Positions 31,621 to 41,797 are shown, counted from the stretch's first letter. The stretch is 64,000 nt of DNA from Bacillota bacterium (GCA_023437715.1 JAEZFK010000032.1:1-64000); one strand, 5' to 3'. Numbers and translations are program-made. The notes: generated by a model from the letters alone, not told the origin.

Positions 31621-34092
31621 ATGTGTAAAAGATCGGACCAACAGCAAAAGTATTATTTCTCAGACAAGCTCAAAAAACAACTTGCCCAGATACCGCAATA
31701 CCCCTTAACCATTGTCGAAGCCCCGTCCGGTTTTGGGAAGACCACTGCGGTCAGGGAATATTTAAAAGAGAATCTTCCGCCGGATGCGTGTGAATATTGG
31801 TATACCTGCCTGGGGGAATCGGCTTCCACAGCGTGGCTGGGTATTTGCGAGCTGTTTTCCAATGTGGATGATAAAACAGCGGATAACCTGAGAAGCTTAA
31901 ATATGCCTACGATGGATACGCTTTTTTACACGGCGTCGTGTCTCAGGAATATTTCCTGCCGTGCAGAAACTTATTTGATAGTGGATAATTACCAGCTTGT
32001 TGACTGCCAGGTTCCCTTTGAGTTAATGAGCGTTTTTTCCAGGCATGGGAACTCCCGTCTGCACATGATATTTATTACCCAGCAGGTAAAGGCCGGGCAT
32101 CAATTTTCAATTCTTAACGACAAGATTTATATAATTAATTCGTCCCCGTTTTTCTTTGATAAAGAAGGAACTGCCAATTTGTTTCGTCTGGAAGGCGTTC
32201 AGCTCACCAATGAGGAAGCGGAAAACGTATATACATATACCGAAGGCTGGGTATCCGCCATCAGGCTGCAGCTCATCAATTATAAAGAAAGCGGCTCGCT
32301 CGATCTTACGGCTGATGTTATGTGCCTGGTGGAAACCGCCATATGGAACAGGCTTACCACGGAAGAAAAGAACTTTCTTCTGGCGGTATCGGTTTTAGGC
32401 AGCTTTACGGCGCGCCAGGCGGCCATCATGATGGGTCTGGAAATACTGCCTGAAAGTATCCGGTATTTATTAATGTGTAATGAGTTCATTCGCTTTATTC
32501 CCGATCAGCGCCGGTATATTATGCACAGCATTTTACGGGATTATCTGTTAAACCGCTTATACCATGACTTGGGCGAAGCAGATCAGAGCACGGTATACCG
32601 CAGAGCCGGGAATGCCTGCGCCGCAGTGGAAGAGTATTGTCAGGCCGCCCATTTCTTTTATCGTGTAAAAGATTTTGACGCCATCCTGTCCTTACCCTTT
32701 AGCTGTGAATATTTTGATAACCACAGGGACATATATAAACCCGACTTTATGGAAAAGTTAATCAATGTCTGCCCGAAAGAAACGCTGTGCAGATACCCCT
32801 TTACCCTTCTTGTTTTAGGCTATCAGACTCTTGCCTGCGGGCAGTTTGAGGTATACTGCAGAATCTGCGGCCTGCTCAGCCTGATTATCAAAAATGACAG
32901 GGGCTTTGATGAGGAGTATCTTCGGAAAGTAAAGGGCGAGTATGCACTTCTGGTTTCCATGAAGGATTATAACGATATAGCTAAATTAAAGAAAGCACAA
33001 AAGGCCTCCTGGGAGATTTTGGGAAAGCCTTCTGAGATTATTAAGAGAGATACGGTATGGGGATACACAACCCCATCCTCCCTGAGTTTGTTTTGGCGGG
33101 AAAGCGGCAAATTGGAATACACCATACAGCAGATTGAGGAAATGTCATCGATATACCGTAAATTAACCCAGGGCCAGTGGGCCGGTGCGAAGAGCATGAT
33201 ACGCGCGGAGGCAATGCTTTTGCGGGGGGAGGACAGTGAAGCCGAGATCCTTTGCTATAAGGCCCTTTATGAGGCCCGCAGCTATAAACAGATTTATATT
33301 TGTTTCTGCGGAGAGCTGACCCTTGCCCGCATTGCTATCCTGCGGGGGGATGCGGAAGGGTATTTTAAGGCCGTAAAGAATATTCAGGCTTATGGGAAAG
33401 AGAGCTCCAGTCTTTCCGTGCTGCGCCTGATGGAGCATACCATGTCAGTTATTGGTCTCATACTGGGGATCAAGGATTATGTGGCACAGTGGTTTTATGA
33501 CATGGAGTCCATAAAAAAGGTATTGTATGCGCCGGTTGTTCCCATCGCACAGATTTTTTACTTATGGATTCTGGTTGTGGATAAGCGTTATAACGAGCTT
33601 TATGGAGTTTGCCGGTTTGTTACGGATATGTCCCAGAATCCAACCGGAAGCGTTAAATATTTAATGCCCCTAGTGTACCAGCACATTTTTCTTGCCATGG
33701 CAAAGCGAGACAGCGGAAATCATCTGGAAGCGCAGAAGCATTTAAGAGAGGCGCTGGATATCGCAATGCCGGATCAGATTTACCTTCCCTTTGCCCAGAT
33801 GGATGGAATGGAAAGCCTTCTTTCTGAAATCAGCGGCTGCACGGTCTTAAGTGAACTTTGCAGGCGCCAGCAAAGAGGCGTCAGCATCATAAGAAAAGCC
33901 GTCTTTCAGGGGAAATCTCCCCTGACGCCCAGGGAAAGAGAAATCGCCCGGCTTGCCAGGGAGCGGTTAAGCGCCAGGGAAATTGCCGACAAGCTGTTCA
34001 TAGCGGAAACCACCGTCCGGACGACTCTCAGAAATGTATACAGTAAGCTGGACATTCATTCAAAAGCAGAGTTGAATTTGAAGGAATTTTGA
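31621..34092 (+). CDS. MalT-like LuxR-family ATP-dependent regulator
   Basis: 823 residues. The STAND-type NTPase module at the N-terminus has Walker A APSGFGKTT (about 34-42) and Walker B-like YLIVDNYQLVD. A long TPR-like helical sensor follows (about 330-750). The C-terminal LuxR HTH (about 763-823) contains LTPREREIARLARERLSARE, then TVRTTLRNVYSKLDIHSKAE. Such proteins bind an inducer and ATP and activate transcription after oligomerising. The inducer and target are unknown; the chemoreceptor pair downstream lies beyond a strong terminator. Confidence 0.88.
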   Translation: MCKRSDQQQKYYFSDKLKKQLAQIPQYPLTIVEAPSGFGKTTAVREYLKENLPPDACEYWYTCLGESASTAWLGICELFSNVDDKTADNLRSLNMPTMDTLFYTASCLRNISCRAETYLIVDNYQLVDCQVPFELMSVFSRHGNSRLHMIFITQQVKAGHQFSILNDKIYIINSSPFFFDKEGTANLFRLEGVQLTNEEAENVYTYTEGWVSAIRLQLINYKESGSLDLTADVMCLVETAIWNRLTTEEKNFLLAVSVLGSFTARQAAIMMGLEILPESIRYLLMCNEFIRFIPDQRRYIMHSILRDYLLNRLYHDLGEADQSTVYRRAGNACAAVEEYCQAAHFFYRVKDFDAILSLPFSCEYFDNHRDIYKPDFMEKLINVCPKETLCRYPFTLLVLGYQTLACGQFEVYCRICGLLSLIIKNDRGFDEEYLRKVKGEYALLVSMKDYNDIAKLKKAQKASWEILGKPSEIIKRDTVWGYTTPSSLSLFWRESGKLEYTIQQIEEMSSIYRKLTQGQWAGAKSMIRAEAMLLRGEDSEAEILCYKALYEARSYKQIYICFCGELTLARIAILRGDAEGYFKAVKNIQAYGKESSSLSVLRLMEHTMSVIGLILGIKDYVAQWFYDMESIKKVLYAPVVPIAQIFYLWILVVDKRYNELYGVCRFVTDMSQNPTGSVKYLMPLVYQHIFLAMAKRDSGNHLEAQKHLREALDIAMPDQIYLPFAQMDGMESLLSEISGCTVLSELCRRQQRGVSIIRKAVFQGKSPLTPREREIARLARERLSAREIADKLFIAETTVRTTLRNVYSKLDIHSKAELNLKEF

Positions 34093-34127
34093 CGAAAAAA
34101 CGAAAATTACTACAAAATTGGGTATGT

Positions 34128-34177
34128 AAAAAAAAGTAATCTATTGTATTCTTTTATACAATAGATTACTTTTTTTA
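34128..34177. terminator. Strong bidirectional terminator
   Basis: A 21-bp perfect stem (34129-34149 with 34156-34176) starts with an A-run and ends with a T-run around a 6-nt loop. Confidence 0.92.
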
Positions 34178-34350
34178 TATTTACGGAAATATCACGCCAT
34201 CTCAAAGTAAGACCGCTAAAATAACAGAGGCACGAAACGGGATGGAGTTAATCGGCAGGATTCCGGCAGCCGAAGGTGGATTCACAGGGAAAGGGGATGT
34301 GAGCATATTTAAAAAGCTTAAAGCCGGAAAATCTAAGTGGAGGAACTCTT

Positions 34351-36159
34351 ATGAATACAACCAGAATAAAAGAAGAAAAAGGGAGCTTTATAAAGAATCT
34401 GTCTGTGGGCGGGAAATTAATTGCCGGGTTTGGAATCGTTCTTATTTTAATGATGCTGTCTGCTGCGCTGTCTCTGTACAACATAAACAGCATTGACCGC
34501 CAGATCACTTTATACACTCAGTACACGGTTCCCAATGCGGAGCATGTCAGGAGCATGCAGGTGGATATGCAGGGCATTCTTCACACCCTGCTGGAAGCCA
34601 TAACAGCAGATGACGACCAGGCCGCCAAAGCCGCGCTGGACACAGCGGCAGACTACGGCAAATCCATTGTAGCCGAACTGGATGCTTATGAAAATAACCA
34701 GCGGAATCATGACCGGGATGCGGACATTGAAAAACTCCGGGCAGTAATCGCTGAGGCCGCCGGGGAACGGGCTGAAATTAACAAGGTTATGGCCGACCGC
34801 TCCGATGCAAATCTTGCCAAGGCCCTGAGCCTGTATCAGGAGGAATACAAGCCCAGAATTGACCAGGCCATGGATACCCTTCTTGGTTTTTCAGCAACCG
34901 CCAGGGACCGGGCCGCACAGCAAAATGTTGATTCACAGGCTACAACGGCCAGGGCCTGGTTGACGTTGATTGTTTTCGCTGCGGTATCTGTTCTGCTGAC
35001 GGTCATTGTCATAAACTCTGTCCGAAAGTCCATACTGACCCCTGTGAATGAAATTGTAAGTGCCTACCGGGAAATATCCAAAGGCAATGTGGGTGTCGAG
35101 ATCACCTATGAAAGCCGTGACGAGCTGGGACAGATGGCCGAGCTCATCCGTAACAGCAACAGGATGCAGGCGGTTATCCTTGGGGATGTAATCGAAAAGT
35201 TTACTCATATTGCAAAGGGAGACCTGCGGATCAAGGTGGAGACGGATTACCCCGGCGATTTCGCAGCGCTGAAAGAAGCGATCATCAATACCGCCGCATC
35301 CATCAACCACGCCATGTATACCATCAACACCGCTGCCGAGCAGGTCAGCACCGGCGCCTCCCAGGTTTCCGGCGGAGCACAGGCTCTTGCGGCAGGCTCT
35401 ACGGAGCAGGCGGCCTCTGTTGAGGAATTGAACGCTTCTGCCATAAAAATCGCGGAACAGGCGGAAGAAAATTCGGCAAACGTAAAAATGGCCGCTCACT
35501 ACGTGGATGAGGCCGGTTCAGGCGTAAACGCCGGGAACGAGCATATGAAGCATCTTACGGAAGCAATGGCGGAAATCGGCTCCTCCTCGGATCAGATTTC
35601 CAGTATCACCAAGGTCATTGAAGACATCGCCTTCCAGACTAACATTCTGGCCCTTAACGCCGCCATTGAAGCGGCCCGTGCGGGCAGCGTGGGAAAGGGC
35701 TTTGCGGTTGTGGCCGATGAAGTCCGCAGCCTTGCGGCAAAATCTGCGGAAGCTGCCAGGCAGACCGGCCAGCTGATCCGAAATTCTGCGGACACTGTGT
35801 CAAAAGGTGCGCAGATAACGGAACAGACAGCCCGGATTCTTTATAAGGTGAGGGAAAATACCCTGAAGGTGACGGAAAGCTTTTCCAAAATTGAACAGGC
35901 ATCTGCCCAACAGGCCGGTGCCATCGAGCAGATCCGGCTGGGGCTGTCACAGGTTTCCGCGGTTGTCCAGACCAATGCGGCCACAGCAGAAGAAAACTCC
36001 GCAACCAGCGAGAAAATGTCCGCCCAGGCTGCCACTCTGCGGGAGGAGGTCGGCAGGTTTACGCTGGATAAGGAGACAGGCAGCATTTCCATGCTCAAGG
36101 ATTTGCCACGGTCCCCAAAACCGCTGCCTGAGGCAGGATTTGCTTCGGGAAAATATTAA
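34351..36159 (+). CDS. Methyl-accepting chemotaxis protein (4HB ligand domain)
   Basis: 602 residues with GGAGG before the ATG. First membrane helix about 22-44 (LIAGFGIVLILMMLSAALSL), periplasm-side four-helix-bundle domain (about 45-198), second helix about 200-222, HAMP about 222-275, a second HAMP-like linker, and the cytoplasmic signalling hairpin with tip VIEDIAFQTNILALNAAIEA, the CheA/CheW contact. Methylation-region Glu/Gln pairs are present (STEQAASVEELNASA). A soluble ligand is presumed. It is paired with the next gene (30-nt gap). Confidence 0.9.
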   Translation: MNTTRIKEEKGSFIKNLSVGGKLIAGFGIVLILMMLSAALSLYNINSIDRQITLYTQYTVPNAEHVRSMQVDMQGILHTLLEAITADDDQAAKAALDTAADYGKSIVAELDAYENNQRNHDRDADIEKLRAVIAEAAGERAEINKVMADRSDANLAKALSLYQEEYKPRIDQAMDTLLGFSATARDRAAQQNVDSQATTARAWLTLIVFAAVSVLLTVIVINSVRKSILTPVNEIVSAYREISKGNVGVEITYESRDELGQMAELIRNSNRMQAVILGDVIEKFTHIAKGDLRIKVETDYPGDFAALKEAIINTAASINHAMYTINTAAEQVSTGASQVSGGAQALAAGSTEQAASVEELNASAIKIAEQAEENSANVKMAAHYVDEAGSGVNAGNEHMKHLTEAMAEIGSSSDQISSITKVIEDIAFQTNILALNAAIEAARAGSVGKGFAVVADEVRSLAAKSAEAARQTGQLIRNSADTVSKGAQITEQTARILYKVRENTLKVTESFSKIEQASAQQAGAIEQIRLGLSQVSAVVQTNAATAEENSATSEKMSAQAATLREEVGRFTLDKETGSISMLKDLPRSPKPLPEAGFASGKY

Positions 36160-36189
36160 GACAACTATCTGTTCCTATGGGGGGATTTT

Positions 36190-37905
36190 ATGAAGAACCT
36201 ATCGATTACCTTAAAGCTGCTGCTGATCAGTATTCCTGCGTTAATTGCCCTTATGGTGATTTCCGTGGTATTTCTCTTCAACATAAACGCTGTTAATAAT
36301 AACACCCGGCAAATCCTTTATGACGAGCTTTTTGTTCCGACGGCAGCCCTGATCAATGCCGACAGAGATTTTTACCAGGCTTATGTGGCGGAGGATGAGT
36401 TTATCCTTCTGCGGACCCGCGGAAACATTATTCCGGAAGATAAGAAAGAAAGTCTTACCGCTGATTTTAAGGAGAATGCAGAGCAGGTACAGACACGTCT
36501 GGAGACTGCATATGGGAACATCCGGGACAATAAAGACTTATATGAAAACTTTAAGCATCCAACGGAAGATGTTACGCTCAAAGAGCTTTACGAGCAATTT
36601 ACCGCCAATTATGACCAATGGCTGAAAACCTATGATGTAGCTGCCGGAACAGGAGATTATGACGCTCATATTGAGGCTTTCCATTCAGCCAGGGAAAATA
36701 TCAATGTCATGACCGAGCTGCTGGAGGAATATGCAAAGCAGAGCACGGCTGCGATTCAAGGGCAGATCAAAACCTCCACAACAACTTCATTTCTTATAGT
36801 CGGAATGATTGTTGTGGTGCTGGCTGTGCTGGCGGTCCGGGTTCTTCTCTATCTGAAAAGAAATATACAGTACATAACCGGTATCAGCAGGCGCATTGCA
36901 CAGGGAGAGCTGACACTTTCCATTGATGAAAAAACATTTACAAAGGATGAAGTGGGACAGCTGTCCCAGGCAATGGGGCAGATCTTAATCAGGCTCGGTG
37001 AATATTACGGCTATATCCGTGAAATAACGTCGGTGCTGGAAACCATGAAGCGGGGAGATATGACCGTAAGCCTGTCCCAGGCCTATGAGGGAGAGTTTGC
37101 CTCTATAAAGACAGCTCTTCTTGGCATTTCGTCGTCTCTGAAACAGACCCTGACCTTAATCAACACTGCATCCGAACAGGTCAGTACCGGAGCATCCCAG
37201 GTCGCAGGGGGAGCCCAGGCATTGGCGGCGGGTTCCACGGAGCAGGCGGCCTCTGTTGAAGAACTGAATGCTTCTGTCACAAGAATTGCGGAGCAGGCGG
37301 CCGAAAACTCAGTAAACGTAAAAGCCGCATCCCGCTACGTAGATGAAGCAGGGGCAGGCGTAAAGGCCGGTAACCAGCATATGAAGCAGCTTACCGAAGC
37401 CATGACCGACATCGGCTCCTCGTCAGATCAGATTTCCAATATCACCAGGGTCATTGAAGATATTGCCTTCCAGACCAACATTCTGGCCCTTAACGCCGCC
37501 ATTGAAGCGGCGCGCGCAGGAAGTGCGGGAAAAGGCTTTGCGGTAGTGGCTGATGAAGTCCGCAGTCTTGCGGCCAAGTCTGCGGAAGCTGCCAGACAGA
37601 CGGAGGCCCTTATCCGGAATTCCATTGATACCGTATCCAGGGGCGTGGAGATAACCGCCCAGACCGCCCAGATATTGAAGGATGTAGGGATGAATACCCT
37701 TAAGGTGACGGAGAGCTTTTCCAATATTGAACGGTCCTCTGCAGATCAGGCCAGTGCCATTGAACAGGTGAAAATCGGGCTTTCCCAGGTGGCCTCGGTC
37801 GTGCAGACAAATGCGGCAACTGCGGAAGAAAACTCCGCCACCAGCGAAGAAATGTCCGCCCAGGCGGTTACCCTGCGGGAGGAAGTAGGAAAATTTAAGC
37901 TTTAG
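36190..37905 (+). CDS. Methyl-accepting chemotaxis protein, tandem paralogue
   Basis: 571 residues with GGGGGGATTTT before the ATG. It has the same architecture as the preceding receptor: membrane helix about 10-32, extracellular helical domain (about 35-190), second helix about 196-218, HAMP, signalling domain with the identical tip VIEDIAFQTNILALNAAIEA. The signalling halves are nearly identical between the two genes, whereas the sensory domains share little, so they likely report different ligands to one array. Confidence 0.9.
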   Translation: MKNLSITLKLLLISIPALIALMVISVVFLFNINAVNNNTRQILYDELFVPTAALINADRDFYQAYVAEDEFILLRTRGNIIPEDKKESLTADFKENAEQVQTRLETAYGNIRDNKDLYENFKHPTEDVTLKELYEQFTANYDQWLKTYDVAAGTGDYDAHIEAFHSARENINVMTELLEEYAKQSTAAIQGQIKTSTTTSFLIVGMIVVVLAVLAVRVLLYLKRNIQYITGISRRIAQGELTLSIDEKTFTKDEVGQLSQAMGQILIRLGEYYGYIREITSVLETMKRGDMTVSLSQAYEGEFASIKTALLGISSSLKQTLTLINTASEQVSTGASQVAGGAQALAAGSTEQAASVEELNASVTRIAEQAAENSVNVKAASRYVDEAGAGVKAGNQHMKQLTEAMTDIGSSSDQISNITRVIEDIAFQTNILALNAAIEAARAGSAGKGFAVVADEVRSLAAKSAEAARQTEALIRNSIDTVSRGVEITAQTAQILKDVGMNTLKVTESFSNIERSSADQASAIEQVKIGLSQVASVVQTNAATAEENSATSEEMSAQAVTLREEVGKFKL

Positions 37906-38269
37906 GCAAATATTAAGAATTCCAGGTGCTTTACAGATCGGCTGCATTTCCCCCAGGACAGGGCGGGCTGCAGCCGGTTTGGCAGTATTGACTCCGCCAT
38001 AAAGTGTGGTATCATGAATTCAAGGCCATAGTCCGATTGGAAAGGAGAAAGAAGGATCAATTGTTTTCCAATTTCTTTTCAAGCTAGCTGATTTGAACAG
38101 TAATAAGGGACCGGTGTAAAATGAAAATTTGCACCGGTTCTGCTTTTTTATAGAAGCAAATCCTATAAAATGTCATTTCCTCTTGCAGAGCGGAGCTTTC
38201 AGAGATATAATTTTATACTGTTTGCAAAGTGTTTATTTACAGATGAATCGAAATACAGGAGGTAGAAGT
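37906..38269. other. Intergenic region before the ClC gene
   Basis: Contains a weak GC hairpin (about 37939-37977) after the chemoreceptor, a promoter-like TTGACT-16 nt-TATCAT (37988-38015) and a rho-independent terminator (38108-38150) about 90 nt downstream. Then comes an AT-rich leader to AGGAGG before the ClC start. The first two could produce a short RNA of about 125 nt or an attenuated leader. I see no fluoride-riboswitch consensus. Confidence 0.5.
38108..38150 (+). terminator. Terminator or attenuator upstream of the ClC gene
   Basis: GGACCGGTG pairs with CACCGGTTC with further AAAT/ATTT pairing, followed by TGCTTTTTTA. Confidence 0.8.
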
Positions 38270-39859
38270 ATGCAGACTGAAGGTCACACGGTAAAGAATA
38301 TTGTAAACCGTTACCGCAGTTTTCGTTATGCACTGATATTGGAAGGCATTGTTATAGGAGCCATATCCGGATTTATGGTTGTATTGTTCCGGTATCTTTT
38401 AACCTGCATGGATGGGCTGCTTCATTCGGCTCTGAGTTATGGGAAAGACCACACCTGGTTCCTGCTGGTGTGGTTTGTCTTTTTGGCCGCCGCGGCAGGC
38501 GTTGTGGCCCTTTTGCTTAAATGGGAGTCCTTTATATCGGGAAGCGGTATTCCCCAGGTAGAAGGAGAAATGATCGGGGAATTGGACCCCTGCTGGTGGA
38601 AAGTACTTGCCGCAAAGCTTGCAGGCGGTCTGCTGTCCATAGGCTGCGGCCTGTCTCTGGGAAGAGAAGGTCCCAGCATCCAGCTGGGGGCCATGGCGGC
38701 CAAGGGCTTCTCCCGCTTTACCGGGGCGGCAAAAACAGAGGAAAAGCTGCTGATTACCTGCGGCGCCAGCGCGGGACTTTCCGCCGCCTTTAATGCACCC
38801 ATTGCAGGTGTCCTGTTTTCCCTGGAAGAGGTTCACAAGCATTTTTCCCCGGAGGTTCTGCTGTCCACCATGGCATCCTCCATCACTGCGGACTTTATAT
38901 CCAGAAATGTTTTCGGCTTACAGCCTGTTTTTAATTTTCAGATTGACCGGCTGATTCCCCTGCCCGTCTATGGTCATGTCATTCTTCTGGGCGTAATTCT
39001 GGGAGGTCTGGGGGTGGTGTATAACACCTGCCTTTCAAAGACCCAGGATTTATACCAGCGGATTCCCAGCCAGACTTTAAGGCTTATGATCCCGTTTTTC
39101 CTGGCGGGAGTATTTGGCTTCTGCTATCCGTCCGTATTAGGCGGAGGTCATCCCCTGGTTGAAGTCCTGTCCTCGGGAAATATGCTGCTGGGGGCTTTAT
39201 TCCTGCTTCTGGTTCTAAAATTCAGCTTTTCCATGATAAGCTTTGGCTCCGGTGCGCCCGGCGGAATTTTCCTGCCCCTTCTGGTCCTTGGAGCTGTTAT
39301 CGGAAGCATCTATTACAGCGGGGCAGGAATGGTGACGGACTCCCTGGACGGACTATTAGGTAGCTTCATCATTCTTGGTATGGCCGGGTATTTCTCCGCA
39401 ATCGTCCGCGCGCCGATTACGGGAATTATCTTAATCAGTGAAATGACCGGCTCCCTTTCCCATCTGCTGTCCCTTTCCCTGGTTTCCCTTGTCGCCTATG
39501 TGGTCCCGGACCTGATGAAATGTGCGCCCGTATATGACCAGCTTCTTCACCGCCTTCTTTCCAGGCTGAATCCTGACAAGGCCTCCTTTCCCACAGGGGA
39601 GAAAGTCCTGGTGGAGGGAAGAATTTTTCACGGAAGCGAAGCAGAGGGACGGAAGGTCTGCCAAATCCAGTGGCCCAGCACCTGTCTTCTCATATCCCTG
39701 ATGCGGGGAGAGGCGGAATTTGTCCCAAGAGGAGAGACAAAGCTTGCGGCAGGGGATAAAATCGTGGTTCTCTGCGATGAGACAGCCCAGGGAAAGCTTC
39801 ACCGGATGCTGAAAGAAACCTGTGAGTCCGTGAAGATGGAGCGCAGGGAGGAAAAGTAG
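38270..39859 (+). CDS. ClC-family chloride channel/antiporter with RCK_C domain
   Basis: 529 residues from the ATG preceded by AGGAGGTAGAAGT. The selectivity motifs GSGIPQVEGEM, GREGPSIQLGAM and GAPGGIFLPLLVLGAV match CLC Cl-/H+ exchangers rather than the fluoride-specific branch. About 12 membrane segments lead to a cytoplasmic C-terminal TrkA_C/RCK_C-like domain (about 445-525, ending AAGDKIVVLCDETAQ) that usually binds a ligand. It probably serves acid or ionic homeostasis. Confidence 0.88.
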   Translation: MQTEGHTVKNIVNRYRSFRYALILEGIVIGAISGFMVVLFRYLLTCMDGLLHSALSYGKDHTWFLLVWFVFLAAAAGVVALLLKWESFISGSGIPQVEGEMIGELDPCWWKVLAAKLAGGLLSIGCGLSLGREGPSIQLGAMAAKGFSRFTGAAKTEEKLLITCGASAGLSAAFNAPIAGVLFSLEEVHKHFSPEVLLSTMASSITADFISRNVFGLQPVFNFQIDRLIPLPVYGHVILLGVILGGLGVVYNTCLSKTQDLYQRIPSQTLRLMIPFFLAGVFGFCYPSVLGGGHPLVEVLSSGNMLLGALFLLLVLKFSFSMISFGSGAPGGIFLPLLVLGAVIGSIYYSGAGMVTDSLDGLLGSFIILGMAGYFSAIVRAPITGIILISEMTGSLSHLLSLSLVSLVAYVVPDLMKCAPVYDQLLHRLLSRLNPDKASFPTGEKVLVEGRIFHGSEAEGRKVCQIQWPSTCLLISLMRGEAEFVPRGETKLAAGDKIVVLCDETAQGKLHRMLKETCESVKMERREEK

Positions 39860-39972
39860 ATAAAGCTTGAAATGCTTTACAGACACCGGAGAACATGATA
39901 TTCTGGAACAATGTGTCAGGGAAATCCTGCAGAAAGTGAAATATTATTTGAAAGAAAAGGAACCTGTGTGAT

Positions 39973-40875
39973 ATGCTGAAAAATCAACTATACAAGGGAA
40001 TACTGTTTACGGCTGCTTCCGCCGTTATTTTCGGATTCACGCCTATTTTGGCCAGAATTTCCTATGACGGAGGGGCGAACGGGATCACCATGACCTTTCT
40101 GCGCTGCTTTCTCGCCCTGCCGGTTTTATTTGGGATTTTAAAGATAAAGGGAGAGCCTCTGGCATTGGAGCCGGACAGCAGAATACCTGTGTGCCTGTGC
40201 GGTTTTTTCGGGGCGTTTGCAACAACGGTTACCCTGTATGGGTCTTATTCCTACATACCTGTTGGGATGGCAACCACCCTTCATTTTATCTATCCGGTTC
40301 TGGTAAATATGGGCTGCATTCTTATTTTTAAGGAAAGGGCTACCCTGAAAAAGATGATGGCCCTGGTGTGCGGGATCGTCGGTATTTTCCTGTTCATGGA
40401 GAACTTTTCCGCCGGTTCGGGAAGCGGAAAGGGCATCTTCCTGGCCCTCATATCCGGGCTTCTCTTCAGCATCCATATGATTGTGATGGATAAGTCAAGG
40501 GTTAAGGATATGTATTATTTTAAGCTGTCCTTTTACCTATGCTTATTCGGCGCTGTTTTGTCAGGAATTTACGGAGGCCTGACGGGTCAGCTTACATTCC
40601 ATCTGACCGGCCAGGCCTGGCTCTTCGCATTTTTCGTATCCATCTTTGCTTCTGTGGGGGCCATCACCCTGCTTCAGCTTGGAATCCGTTATACCGGAGC
40701 TTCCAGCGCAGCAATTCTTTCCACACTGGAGCCCATTACCAGTGTGATTTTGGGCGTTCTGGTTCTTGGGGAGTATTTTACGGCGAGAAAGATCGGGGGA
40801 TGCATCTGTATTCTGGCAAGTGTAGTTCTGATTGCCTTTACAGGGAAAAAACGTGTTCATTCTAAAGAGACTTAA
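39973..40875 (+). CDS. EamA-family (DMT) transporter
   Basis: 300 residues, ten predicted membrane helices in two EamA repeats: first ILFTAASAVIFGFTPILARI, second GIFLALISGLLFSIHMIVMD; SAAILSTLEPITSVILGVLV is the typical end of repeat two. Metabolite exporter of unknown substrate. Its 3' end overlaps the convergent YwaF-like gene by 14 bp. Confidence 0.85.
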   Translation: MLKNQLYKGILFTAASAVIFGFTPILARISYDGGANGITMTFLRCFLALPVLFGILKIKGEPLALEPDSRIPVCLCGFFGAFATTVTLYGSYSYIPVGMATTLHFIYPVLVNMGCILIFKERATLKKMMALVCGIVGIFLFMENFSAGSGSGKGIFLALISGLLFSIHMIVMDKSRVKDMYYFKLSFYLCLFGAVLSGIYGGLTGQLTFHLTGQAWLFAFFVSIFASVGAITLLQLGIRYTGASSAAILSTLEPITSVILGVLVLGEYFTARKIGGCICILASVVLIAFTGKKRVHSKET

Positions 40876-41626
40876 AATGAAGTTTCCCTAAAACAACATG
40901 AAAGATAAAGCCGCCCAGGCAGGTGGCAAACAGATAAACCGCATTTCCTATGGAGATTCCGTACTTTAAGGCAATTTCATGAAAAACGATCTGGGCCGAG
41001 GGGTAATAGGGGGAGATATAAAACATATCCGCCTGCCCCAGCGGCTTCGCTGTCCTGTTAATAATAGAAGCGATGATGCAGCAGGCCAGAAATAAGGGAA
41101 TCGTCCGGGCAAATCCCCGAAGGGAAGGATCGGAAAGGCGGGAAAAGGCGATGGCAAGGCCGATGTAGATGAGCAGCAGATGCCAGATGAGCCCATGGAG
41201 CGTTAAGAACCAGTAGGAATGGAAAAGTCCCGACGGTTCGGCCAGGGCCATGATACCGCCTAAGAGGTTAAAATCCTGCATGAAAGTGCAGAGGATTGTT
41301 TTTTTGTCCCTGGAGGGCACAAAGGGCAGGACCAGGCAGAAGTACATGGGAAGGCTGCACAGCTGAAATGGAAAATACCACCAGTTATAGGTCTGCTGGT
41401 TTACCACGTAATACAAAAAAAGCTGTTTCCAGCATTCGGTGGCCGCCAATAGAAGGCCGCAGAAAAAAAACAGGCGGTGAAGCCTGGACCCCTTCACTTC
41501 CCTGGCGGTGTAATAAGCCAGCAGGACAGCCGCAGAAAGCCCTATGGCGACAAATGCGATATGAAAAAGGGAGTAGGGCGCCGGAGGATTCATGGGCCAG
41601 GCGGTGCTTTCAATAATGTTTTTCAT
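40862..41626 (-). CDS. YwaF/TIGR02206-family membrane protein
   Basis: 254 residues with about seven hydrophobic segments. WWYFPFQLCSLPMYFCLVLP and a late WHLLLIYIGLAI match the YwaF/TMEM164-like family as I remember it. Function is not established in bacteria; an acyltransferase role is suggested for the eukaryotic relative. It is convergent with the EamA gene. Confidence 0.65.
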   Translation of the reverse strand: MKNIIESTAWPMNPPAPYSLFHIAFVAIGLSAAVLLAYYTAREVKGSRLHRLFFFCGLLLAATECWKQLFLYYVVNQQTYNWWYFPFQLCSLPMYFCLVLPFVPSRDKKTILCTFMQDFNLLGGIMALAEPSGLFHSYWFLTLHGLIWHLLLIYIGLAIAFSRLSDPSLRGFARTIPLFLACCIIASIINRTAKPLGQADMFYISPYYPSAQIVFHEIALKYGISIGNAVYLFATCLGGFIFHVVLGKLHFKSL

Positions 41627-41748
41627 AATTCATTTCCTTCATTTCTATCACTGGTTCTGATTCAAGCTTATTATATAGGATAGCCCGAAAACCTGCAAGA
41701 TAAATGAAGTTTCTTAAGAAAAATAAGAAGCTTCTTTTTATTGGGGAC

Positions 41749-41776
41749 TTGATTAATTCCGAAAATGCTATATAAT
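41749..41776 (+). promoter_or_regulatory. Promoter of the amino-acid ABC operon
   Basis: TTGATT (41749-41754), 16 nt, TATAAT (41771-41776). Confidence 0.7.
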
Positions 41777-41797
41777 GTATAAATGATACTTTATAAT

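Noticed and set aside
34178..34350. c-di-GMP riboswitch upstream of the chemoreceptor pair
   Set aside because: The conserved GEMM core and tetraloop-receptor elements could not be found.
34933..35499. Minus-strand frame of 188 codons opposite the first chemoreceptor
   Set aside because: Shadow of a conserved gene, with no ribosome site; similar shadows occur opposite the second receptor.
38016..38269. Fluoride riboswitch upstream of the ClC gene
   Set aside because: No GGnGAUGG...CGCC/AACCGC-like core; the ClC protein also carries chloride-type selectivity motifs.
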